From JAZDDE01 sp039714435 (GTDB taxonomy: Bacteria; Gemmatimonadota; Gemmatimonadetes; Palauibacterales; Palauibacteraceae), in assembly GCA_039714435.1 (NCBI GenBank), contig JBDLJJ010000149.1, positions 1 through 5,886 of the forward strand: a stretch of DNA of 5,886 bases, given 5' to 3'. Position 1 is the first letter of the stretch. Each line of letters begins with the position of its first letter. Both the position numbers and the translations under genes were made by a program. This document shows, one piece after another, positions 1-4,925 of this stretch. The notes under the pieces are model-generated. The model worked only from the letters and a program-made list of their open reading frames with translations, made no database searches and had not been told where the DNA came from.

Positions 1-41
1 ACCTGGCAAAGCGCCCCTCCGAACGTCTATAGAGTCAGCGC

Positions 42-614
42 ATGAAGACGACCCCAGAGATTAGCTTCCGCAACGTCGAGTCCACCACGGAGTTGAAAGC
101 GGCGGTCGAAAGGCATATCGAAGACCTGCAGCGCTTCTACCACGGGATCATCGGCTGCCACGTGATGGTGGAGACTCCGCACGGAAGACGACGAAGCAGT
201 AAGCAGGTGCACGTTCGAATCGAGGTGACGGTCCCGGGCCGCGATCTGGTCGTGAGCCGCGACCCGGGGAACGAGCCGTGGCACGCCGATCCCTTTCTCG
301 CGGTGGGCGATGCCTTCGGCGTGATGAGACGGCGTTTGGAAGATTATGTACGTGAAAGCCGCGGCCTGGTGAAGAGGCACGAGCACGCCCCGCACGGTCG
401 CATATCGAAGCTATCGTCAGATGGGTACGGGTTCATTAGGGCCTCCGACGGGGGAATTATCTACTTCCACCGGAACAGCGTGGCAGACGCTGGTTTCGAG
501 GATCTGTCTATCGGTGATGAAGTCAGGTTCTCCAGCGGAAGGGGCCTGGAAGGACCACAAGCCACATCAGTCCACCCGATTGGGAAGCATCACCCCGGAG
601 GTGCCGATGTCTGA
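42..614 (+). CDS. HPF/RaiA ribosome-associated protein with C-terminal cold-shock domain
   Basis: This 190-residue protein has two parts. Residues about 5-110 match the HPF/RaiA (S30AE) fold, which binds the small ribosomal subunit and silences or protects ribosomes in stress or stationary phase. Residues about 117-180 form a cold-shock (OB-fold) domain with an RNP1-like motif DGYGFI (127-132) and an RNP2-like motif IIYFHR (139-144), a nucleic-acid-binding surface. The HPF-plus-CSD arrangement at about 190 residues is a known family in environmental bacteria, including the GPQA-x-x-VH-x-x-GKHH tail seen here (171-184). The ATG at 42 is the only usable start, because an in-frame TAG lies at 30-32. 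Its Shine-Dalgarno is weak (AGAG near 31-34). The gene overlaps the next one by 8 nt, suggesting coupled translation. It is likely cytoplasmic and ribosome-associated. Domain calls are firm; the exact effect on ribosomes (inactivation or dimerisation) is inferred from the family. Confidence 0.93.
   Translation: MKTTPEISFRNVESTTELKAAVERHIEDLQRFYHGIIGCHVMVETPHGRRRSSKQVHVRIEVTVPGRDLVVSRDPGNEPWHADPFLAVGDAFGVMRRRLEDYVRESRGLVKRHEHAPHGRISKLSSDGYGFIRASDGGIIYFHRNSVADAGFEDLSIGDEVRFSSGRGLEGPQATSVHPIGKHHPGGADV
597..601 (+). promoter_or_regulatory. Ribosome binding site for the thiamine-binding gene
   Basis: GGAGG lies 5 nt before the ATG at 607, inside the 3' end of the upstream HPF-CSD gene. It decides the start: the same frame is open from 421, but only the ATG at 607 has a Shine-Dalgarno and yields a protein beginning where the family begins. 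Confidence 0.8.
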
Positions 615-933
615 TTTCAATATGTTGTTCACATTCACGGTGTTCCCGATCGGAGGGGGAAGCGAGGTCACCGGTCCCGTCTCGCAAGCGATCGAGAGTA
701 TCGCCGAGAGCGGGCTCGACTATCAGGTGACGGGTGGCTGCACGCTCGTGGAGGGGGCGTGGGAGGAGGTGGTCCCGGTCCTCGGTCAGTGTCTGCGCGA
801 TCTTGCGGAGGACCATGATCGCGTTTGGGCCTCGATCACGATGGATTACCACGGTGGCCGCGCCGGGCGGCTCAAGAGTTCTGTGGGCGAGGTGGAGGAA
901 GCGCTGCACCACTCGGTTCGATATTCGCCATGA
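607..933 (+). CDS. Thiamine-binding protein, MTH1187/YkoF family
   Basis: The 108-residue product matches the MTH1187/YkoF-like (former DUF77, Thiamine_BP) family in length and pattern. It has an N-terminal beta strand with FTVFPIG (residues 10-16), a helix around SQAIESIAESG (26-36), the conserved turn from LDYQVT to TLVEG (37-50), AWEEV (51-55), and a final strand WASITMDYHGG (74-84). Family members are small ferredoxin-like alpha/beta proteins that assemble into oligomers and bind thiamine or its hydroxymethylpyrimidine part; some sit with thiamine transporters. No thiamine transport or biosynthesis gene, and no obvious TPP riboswitch, is present here, so the physiological ligand is inferred. 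The start at 607 is set by GGAGG at 597-601, and the gene overlaps the HPF-CSD gene by 8 nt, so the two are probably co-transcribed. Confidence 0.87.
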   Translation: MSDFNMLFTFTVFPIGGGSEVTGPVSQAIESIAESGLDYQVTGGCTLVEGAWEEVVPVLGQCLRDLAEDHDRVWASITMDYHGGRAGRLKSSVGEVEEALHHSVRYSP

Positions 934-971
934 CGCCCCGATCGGAACCACCTCGCATCGGGAGCGGGGCG
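934..971. repeat. Imperfect inverted repeat directly after a stop codon
   Basis: CGCCCC (934-939) begins immediately after the TGA at 931-933 and is complementary to GGGGCG (966-971). Inside, CCCGAT (937-942) can instead pair with ATCGGG (957-962) around a 14 nt loop. No T-tract follows, so this is not a standard intrinsic terminator. It could be a 3' stabilising stem or an attenuating structure between the thiamine-binding and CBS genes, or chance in GC-rich DNA. The rest of the gap to 1033 shows no convincing promoter. Confidence 0.3.
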
Positions 972-1033
972 GACTGTCTCACGACTGGAGGGCGAATCCG
1001 GACAGATCGTCCCATGGCAAGATGACCAACCAC

Positions 1034-1040
1034 AAGGAGG
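1034..1040 (+). promoter_or_regulatory. Strong ribosome binding site for the CBS-domain gene
   Basis: AAGGAGG lies 5 nt before the ATG at 1046. The frame is open from much further upstream (734), where it overlaps the thiamine-binding gene out of frame. This near-perfect Shine-Dalgarno fixes the real start at 1046. Confidence 0.88.
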
Positions 1041-1045
1041 TACAC

Positions 1046-1519
1046 ATGAAAGCGCGCGACATCATGTTCTCGTCACCGGAGGTTCTCACCCCGGATGATA
1101 CCCTCAGCGCCGCCGCCAAAATGATGAACGACTTGGACGTCGGGGCGCTGCCTATCGTCGGGGACAAATCTGGAATGCGGCTCGTCGGCATCGTGACGGA
1201 CCGCGACATCGTCATGCGGCACGTCGCCGAGGGGCACACGGAGGACTGTCCGGTCCGGCATGCAATGACGCCCCGCACCAGCGAGTTAGAATTCGTGACC
1301 GTACGCCCCGAGGACACGACAGATTACGTCATGGATCTGATGACGAATCATCAGATCAGGCGCGTGCCTGTCGTGAGCCCGGAGGACCAACTCGTCGGAA
1401 TTATCGCTCTGGCAGACGTCGCACGTGAGATCGGACCACGGTCGCCGGCGGATGTCGTACGGGTCCTCCAAGCTATCTCGGAGCCATCGAAAGATCGGAC
1501 CCCTGCCCCGGCCGGGTGA
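1046..1519 (+). CDS. Two-CBS-domain (Bateman module) protein
   Basis: The 157-residue protein consists almost wholly of a tandem CBS pair. CBS1 spans about residues 5-62 with VGALPIV (32-38) and GIVTDRDI (48-55). CBS2 spans about 72-130 with IRRVPVV (104-110) and LVGIIALADVA (116-126). Paired CBS domains bind adenine nucleotides such as AMP, ATP or NAD and act as energy sensors. The ribose/phosphate motif G-h-x-T-x-x-D is intact in CBS1 (TDRD, 51-54). In CBS2 the Thr is replaced by Ala (GIIALAD, 118-124), so ligand binding may be asymmetric. No catalytic, membrane or DNA-binding domain is attached. The Pro/Ala-rich tail from about 146 looks disordered. The partner is unknown; proximity to the ribosome hibernation factor suggests a stress or energy-status role, which is inference. 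Confidence 0.92.
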   Translation: MKARDIMFSSPEVLTPDDTLSAAAKMMNDLDVGALPIVGDKSGMRLVGIVTDRDIVMRHVAEGHTEDCPVRHAMTPRTSELEFVTVRPEDTTDYVMDLMTNHQIRRVPVVSPEDQLVGIIALADVAREIGPRSPADVVRVLQAISEPSKDRTPAPAG

Positions 1520-1630
1520 GGGGCGGTCGGCGACAGGCCCCACAGCAGCTGGCGGGACTGACTCGACACCAAATCCTAGCGGAGTAGGCAAGGTTCTAGT
1601 GAGATAGACTATGCCGTTGCGAGACTTACG

Positions 1631-2422
1631 ATGATCCTCAGGGACAAGACGGCGTTGATCACTGGCGCGTCGGGCGGCATAGGTCGCGCTACGGCGTCCG
1701 CCCTCGCGGCCGCGGGCTCGAGGCTGGTGCTCACCGCGCTCGAGCCGAAAGACTTGGATCGCATCACGCGGGAGTTGACCGATTGTGGTGCGAAGGTCAC
1801 TTCGTTCGCCGCCAACCTGCTCGACGAAGAGGACCGCAAGGCGCTACTGGATTGGACCCGTAACCAGGCTCCACTCGACATTCTGGTGAACAATGCGGGA
1901 ATCGGTCACTTCGCGCCCTTCTCGGCGTCCAAGTGGGAGGACATCGAGCGTGTTTTTACCCTTGTAGCTTCAGTGCCTACGAGGCTGATCCACGCGCTAC
2001 TACCCGTGCTGCTAACTCGGCCGGAGGCGGCAATCGTGAACGTGAGTTCCGGGACCTACCGCATTCCTTATTCGGGACTCGCTGTGTACGCGGCAAGCAA
2101 GGCGTATCTGTCGAGCTTGAGCCAGACGCTAGCCACGGAGCTGGACGACACGGCCGTACGGGTGCTGTGCCTGCACCCGGGCTTTACCGCAACAGGCTTC
2201 TTTACGACCGCTGGTATGGACACGCGGCGTATACCCGGCTGGGCGATCTCATCTCCCGAGCGTGTGGCGAAGCGGATCGTCCGCATGCTGGAGAAGAATG
2301 ACCCGTGGGCGTACTCGGATTTCGCGACCCCGATCGAGTTGGTGCTAGCGACAGCGATTCCGCATCGCCTCCGGCCGCGCGTGTTCCGGGAGCTGTTCTG
2401 GGACTTCCCAGCAACTCTTTGA
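1631..2422 (+). CDS. Short-chain dehydrogenase/reductase (SDR), atypical tetrad
   Basis: The 263-residue protein has the classical SDR layout. The Rossmann dinucleotide motif TGASGGIG is at 11-18, the structural NNAG at 87-90, catalytic Ser at 139/140 (VNVSS), YAASK with Tyr153 and Lys157, and the HPG turn at 182-184. The family reduces or oxidises carbonyl/alcohol groups with NAD(P)H. The substrate cannot be read from the sequence. The tetrad Asn normally found in the helix-4 pattern (ER-x-h-x-x-N) is Val112 here (codon GTA, 1964-1966). The C-terminal stretch after about 225 is hydrophobic and Arg-rich (IELVLATAIPHRLRPR) and may contact membrane, as in some lipid-active SDRs. The start at 1631 is the only start codon after upstream stops, with little Shine-Dalgarno. 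It is the first gene of a three-gene operon, 15 nt before the next. Confidence 0.92.
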   Translation: MILRDKTALITGASGGIGRATASALAAAGSRLVLTALEPKDLDRITRELTDCGAKVTSFAANLLDEEDRKALLDWTRNQAPLDILVNNAGIGHFAPFSASKWEDIERVFTLVASVPTRLIHALLPVLLTRPEAAIVNVSSGTYRIPYSGLAVYAASKAYLSSLSQTLATELDDTAVRVLCLHPGFTATGFFTTAGMDTRRIPGWAISSPERVAKRIVRMLEKNDPWAYSDFATPIELVLATAIPHRLRPRVFRELFWDFPATL

Positions 2423-2437
2423 CACCGGGGGTTTGAA

Positions 2438-3469
2438 ATGAAGCGCCTGTCGAAGATTCTGCTCGCCCTCGCGGTGGTCGTCCTGTTAGGTGGATTTTCA
2501 TTCTGGTATGTGATGGGTTGTGAGGGCAGGTGGGACGGCCGTCCCCTGGAGGACTCCGTCTCGGCCGAAGCGGCAGCTCTCGAGCAGGCGCTGCTCGATG
2601 ACGTGTCGTTTCTGTCACGGACCCTGGGACCCCGGAACGCTCTCCATAAAGCAGCTCTGGATGAGGCTGCCCAGTGGATCGAGGCACGCTGGAAGACCCA
2701 GGGATACCGGGTCGATCGGCACAGTTTCGACTGGGAAGGCCAGGAGTTCGTCAACCTCGGGATCGAGATTCCAGGTGATCGACATCCGTCGGAAATCGTT
2801 CTCTTGAGCGCCCAGTACGACACACATCCAGACTCTCCCGGAGCAAATAACAATGCCAGCGGAATGGCCGTGTTGCTGGCCTTGAGTGAGTTGCTTCAGG
2901 GTCAGCGGCTCGATCGTACGCTTCGGCTAGTCGCGTTTACTAACCAGTCGCCGCCGTTCTCAGAGACGCCTGCCATGGGAAGCCTCCGGTACGCGGAAAA
3001 CGCTCGCGAGGCCGGAGAAGACATCCGTGTGATGCTATCGATGGACGCGATCGGGTACTATAAGCAGGAGCCGGGGACCCAAAACCTGCCGTGGCCGTTC
3101 GCACTCTTCTACCCCGACCGGGGCAACTTCCTGGCCTTCATCGGCGATCTGCGAACGCGGGCACGCGTGGTTGAGGCCACCCGAGGATTCAAGAAGGCGA
3201 GCTATTTCCCGATCGAGGCCGCCGCGGTTCCGCGTTGGGTGAAGGGCGCGCGCTGGTCGGATCACGGCTCGTTCTGGGACTATGGGTACCCGGCAATCCA
3301 GGTTACCGATACGGGGCCATTCCGGTCTCCATACCACCGGTCAAGTAAAGACACGCTCGAAAAGTTGGACTTCCGTGCGCTGGCGCGAATTACACTCGGC
3401 ATGTACGGCGCCATGCTCGAGCTGACCACGGACGAGGGTCTCGATCCCGGTGCCGGTTTAGAGCGATGA
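2438..3469 (+). CDS. Membrane-anchored M28-peptidase-fold protein, probably catalytically dead
   Basis: The 343-residue protein starts with an N-terminal hydrophobic segment (about 6-26) after K2, R3 and K6. It ends in VMGC (25-28), which could be a weak lipobox or simply follow a signal anchor, so the protein should lie outside the cytoplasmic membrane. The rest follows the M28 Zn-peptidase fold: SAQYDT (124-129), PGANNNASG (134-142), VAFTNQSPPF (165-174), MGSLRYA (180-186), SMDAIGYY (201-208), SDHGSFWDYGYPA (274-286), TDTGPF (290-295) and PYHRSSKDTL (298-307). Active M28 enzymes carry HYD, GADDN and NEE at the first three sites. Here His is Gln126, the bridging Asp is Asn138, and the Glu-Glu pair is Gln170-Ser171. 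Only Asp128, Asp203 and His300 remain. The frame is intact, so a binding or scaffold role is more likely than peptidase activity. The start at 2438 has a weak G-rich Shine-Dalgarno (2427-2431). Confidence 0.88.
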   Translation: MKRLSKILLALAVVVLLGGFSFWYVMGCEGRWDGRPLEDSVSAEAAALEQALLDDVSFLSRTLGPRNALHKAALDEAAQWIEARWKTQGYRVDRHSFDWEGQEFVNLGIEIPGDRHPSEIVLLSAQYDTHPDSPGANNNASGMAVLLALSELLQGQRLDRTLRLVAFTNQSPPFSETPAMGSLRYAENAREAGEDIRVMLSMDAIGYYKQEPGTQNLPWPFALFYPDRGNFLAFIGDLRTRARVVEATRGFKKASYFPIEAAAVPRWVKGARWSDHGSFWDYGYPAIQVTDTGPFRSPYHRSSKDTLEKLDFRALARITLGMYGAMLELTTDEGLDPGAGLER

Positions 3470-3879
3470 CGCGGGATTCGACCAGCCTTTTGCTGCTGCA
3501 CGGCGTCATCGTCCTGTTCCTCGGGGCGCTGACGGGAATCCCCTACTGGATTGTGGTCATTCGAGAATGGGAACCCGATGCTGTCCGTGCCTGGAGGGTT
3601 GCGCACGCACTGTTGGTGGCGGACGGGGTGGTCATGGTCATGGTTGCGCTGGCCCTGCCAGTGGTAGGCCTGACTGATGCGTGGGGACGTTTCGTGGCGT
3701 GGAACCTCATCGTGTCGGGCTACGGATTCGCGTGGGCGTTCCTGCTGGGTGCTGTGACGGGACACCGGGCGCTCACGCCGACTTCACGGATATGGGATCT
3801 GTTCCTCTTTCCGGGCCATTTCGTAGGTGCGGTGGGATCGCTGCTCGGGTTAGGGGCGCTTCTTCTGGGCCTCCTCTAG
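3466..3879 (+). CDS. Four-helix membrane protein, styrene oxide isomerase (StyC)-like
   Basis: The 137-residue protein has four hydrophobic segments, about 8-31, 45-68, 75-98 and 112-136. Start and stop are shared with the previous gene (ATGA, 3466-3469), so translation is coupled. The pattern resembles StyC as I recall it: HG early in helix 1 (12-13), W-x-x-AH (43-47) opening helix 2, a DG/NG pair then LP (64-65) at its end, and R-x-LT (101-104) followed by D-x-F-x-F (111-115). StyC is a membrane heme-b enzyme that isomerises aryl epoxides to aldehydes. His47 aligns with its axial heme ligand His58. StyC Asn64 corresponds to Asp53 and Tyr103 to Phe92, so the reaction may differ. Alternatives are another member of the same superfamily, such as a hydroxylaminobenzene-mutase-like protein, or an unrelated four-helix protein. 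The gene is real with high confidence; the family call is moderate. Confidence 0.78.
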   Translation: MTRDSTSLLLLHGVIVLFLGALTGIPYWIVVIREWEPDAVRAWRVAHALLVADGVVMVMVALALPVVGLTDAWGRFVAWNLIVSGYGFAWAFLLGAVTGHRALTPTSRIWDLFLFPGHFVGAVGSLLGLGALLLGLL

Positions 3880-4152
3880 TTATTCCCCGGCCGACCTCAA
3901 CTCATCTACCCGCTCAAAGGTCGTCTCCAGATGGGTAGTGATGACGCCGTCGTCTCCGATTTCGCGGACGCGGAATTCGTACAGATCTTCCGAGACCCTG
4001 GTCCAGACATCCTGCAGTAAAAGGCTCCCCCCTTCGACGCTGTATTCGTATTCGAAGACAAGACCAGCATCGGTTAGTTGCACCGTGCCCGTGGTAATCC
4101 CCCCAAACCGATCATACTCCCAGAAAAGTTGTGCCGAGTGACCAGGCTGCAA
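3880..4152 (-). CDS. Small beta-rich protein, probable C-terminal half of a larger family
   Basis: This 90-residue reading frame runs from a TTG (4152-4150) to a TAA whose complement is at 3880-3882. An in-frame TAG at 4176-4174 bars any longer start, and no ATG or GTG lies between. A GGTGAG stretch touches the TTG too closely to be a good ribosome binding site. The product is soluble, acidic and alternates like antiparallel beta strands: AQLFWEYD, TGTVQLT, LVFEYEYS, DVWTRVSEDLYEFRVRE, THLETTFERV. That looks like the last strands of lipocalin-like, DUF1579-type proteins of about 150-200 residues, whose N-terminal strands are missing. It lies 29 nt after the GntR gene on the same strand and could be translated by coupling. 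It may be a 5'-truncated remnant or a genuine short protein. The specific family is not certain. Confidence 0.55.
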   Translation of the reverse strand: MQPGHSAQLFWEYDRFGGITTGTVQLTDAGLVFEYEYSVEGGSLLLQDVWTRVSEDLYEFRVREIGDDGVITTHLETTFERVDELRSAGE

Positions 4153-4181
4153 CTCACCGACACCGGCACTCGACTACTTGC

Positions 4182-4838
4182 TTACTCAGTGGAATCGTCG
4201 GCGGCCGGGACGATCTGGTCCAGGTCAGTAAGCCAATGCCGCTCGAGAATGCTCGACGCATGCTGGATGGCCCCTCCCTCCAGGGCTTCGAGAATCTCGG
4301 AGTGGAGATCGGCTGAGGTTTCCAGGCGAACTCTTCCCGGGGCGTAGAACGCGTGCTCGTATCGACGCACCCGATCCCATAGCGATTGGACGAGCTGCCC
4401 CAGGCGGCCATTCTCGCACGGCAGGATGAGTCGCTCGTGCCAGGCGAAGTTGAGTTCCACAGCCTTGGCCGGGTCGCCGGCGATACTTCGTAGTTCCCCG
4501 TTTATCTCCCGCAGTTTGGCTAGTCGTTTGGGCATGAGCGTGCCGTTGACCCTGAGCGCAAACGGTTCCAGGGTCGCGAGGATTGGATAGAGTTCGAGCG
4601 CTTCTTCGCGATCCAGCGAGGCGACAAAGAAGCCTCTATCCGGTTCCGCGATCACGAGCCCATCTCTTTCCAGCCCCGTAAGAGCCTGGCGAACGGGGGT
4701 TCGCGACACTCCCAGCTCCTGAGCCAGGGTCGTTTCATTGAGCCGAGAACCCGGAGCGAGTTTGCCGACGATGATCTGCTTCGCTACAAGGGCACGGGTC
4801 TGGACGGCAAGGGGCTGCCGTTTGATCTGGGTTGACAA
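4182..4838 (-). CDS. GntR-family transcriptional regulator, FCD subfamily
   Basis: The 218-residue regulator has an N-terminal winged helix-turn-helix (residues about 11-75), with the recognition region LAQELGVSRTPVRQALTGL and the wing GLVIAEPDRGFFVA. A C-terminal all-helical FCD ligand domain follows (about 83-210). FCD regulators bind small carboxylates or sugar acids; the usual metal-site residues appear as Asn130, His134, His179 and His201, with Asn where Asp is common. I chose the TTG at 4838-4836: GGAGAGGAG lies 6 nt before it, and the likely promoter and operator fall upstream. The frame is also open from an ATG at 4889, adding 17 residues, but that start has no Shine-Dalgarno and would place the operator inside the gene. 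It is divergent from the secreted-protein gene and followed by the 90-residue frame. It is probably an autorepressor that also controls 4926-5744. Confidence 0.9.
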   Translation of the reverse strand: MSTQIKRQPLAVQTRALVAKQIIVGKLAPGSRLNETTLAQELGVSRTPVRQALTGLERDGLVIAEPDRGFFVASLDREEALELYPILATLEPFALRVNGTLMPKRLAKLREINGELRSIAGDPAKAVELNFAWHERLILPCENGRLGQLVQSLWDRVRRYEHAFYAPGRVRLETSADLHSEILEALEGGAIQHASSILERHWLTDLDQIVPAADDSTE

Positions 4839-4858
4839 AGTGCTCTCCTCTCCATAAT
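4832..4858 (+). promoter_or_regulatory. Candidate promoter for the secreted-protein gene
   Basis: A consensus TTGACA (4832-4837) is followed after 15 bp by CATAAT (4853-4858). The spacer is short and the -35 overlaps the GntR start codon, so support is moderate to weak. Predicted transcription would begin near 4866, inside the inverted repeat, giving a leader of about 60 nt before the ATG at 4926. Confidence 0.35.
4845..4853 (-). promoter_or_regulatory. Ribosome binding site for the GntR gene (TTG start)
   Basis: On the minus strand this reads GGAGAGGAG, ending 6 nt before the TTG at 4838. This purine-rich site is what favours the TTG over the upstream ATG at 4889. Confidence 0.7.
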
Positions 4859-4880
4859 CGTATACAGTATCCAGTATACG
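4859..4880. promoter_or_regulatory. GTATAC inverted-repeat operator, likely GntR binding site
   Basis: CGTATAC (4859-4865) and GTATACG (4874-4880) form a perfect 7 bp inverted repeat with an 8 bp spacer. Each arm contains the self-palindrome GTATAC. Overlapping this, CAGTAT occurs as a direct repeat at 4865-4870 and 4872-4877. FCD-type GntR proteins commonly bind palindromes centred on GTATAC or related GT-N-AC cores, and this one lies just upstream of a GntR gene. One dimer could bind each GTATAC, about 14 bp centre to centre, so two dimers may be cooperative. It sits between divergent genes and over both candidate promoters. The assignment to this regulator is inference. Confidence 0.65.
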
Positions 4881-4902
4881 GCAGCGCATGACGCATACGC
4901 AA
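4873..4902 (-). promoter_or_regulatory. Candidate promoter for the GntR gene
   Basis: Reading the minus strand, TTGCGT (4902-4897) and TATACT (4878-4873) are separated by 18 bp and resemble sigma-70 -35 and -10 boxes. Transcription would begin near 4866, about 28 nt before the TTG start. The -10 box lies inside the GTATAC inverted repeat, which fits autorepression. Confidence 0.4.
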
Positions 4903-4910
4903 GCGGGTAA

Positions 4911-4918
4911 AAGGGAGG
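4911..4918 (+). promoter_or_regulatory. Ribosome binding site for the secreted-protein gene
   Basis: AAGGGAGG lies 7 nt before the ATG at 4926 and fixes that start, which is directly followed by a signal peptide. Confidence 0.8.
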
Positions 4919-4925
4919 TTGCAGC

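Noticed and set aside
607..933. TPP riboswitch or thiamine operon around the thiamine-binding gene
   Set aside because: The start lies inside the preceding gene with no leader, and no transporter or thi biosynthesis gene is in the window.
734..1045. Long N-terminal extension of the CBS gene frame
   Set aside because: The extension overlaps the thiamine-binding gene out of frame and reads as Arg/Trp-rich nonsense, while AAGGAGG before 1046 marks the real start.
1503..1526. Hairpin over the CBS stop codon (GCCCC 1505-1509 with GGGGC 1520-1524, extendable to about 7 bp)
   Set aside because: The loop is 10 nt, there is no following T-tract, and such stems are common by chance in GC-rich DNA, so it was not called a terminator.
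1515..1526. A 12-mer GGTGAGGGGCGG at the CBS stop that recurs at 5740-5751 at the secreted-protein stop
   Set aside because: Both copies span a stop codon, but one shared 12-mer pair is expected by chance in about 5.9 kb, more so at high GC, and the flanks do not match.
2229..2234. Third GTATAC, inside the SDR gene
   Set aside because: It is a single palindrome within coding sequence with no second arm and no promoter nearby; a 6-mer is expected about once or more in this length.
2068..2853. 261-codon minus-strand open frame crossing the SDR/M28 junction
   Set aside because: It lies antisense to two clearly recognised genes, its product is rich in Ser/Arg with no domain pattern, and it has no ribosome binding site; it is a GC-driven shadow frame.
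4885..4902. CGCAT/CGCAT/CGCAA iterations upstream of the secreted-protein gene
   Set aside because: The units are only 5 bp with uneven spacing (7 and 6 bp) and overlap the candidate -35 box; this is too weak to call an operator.
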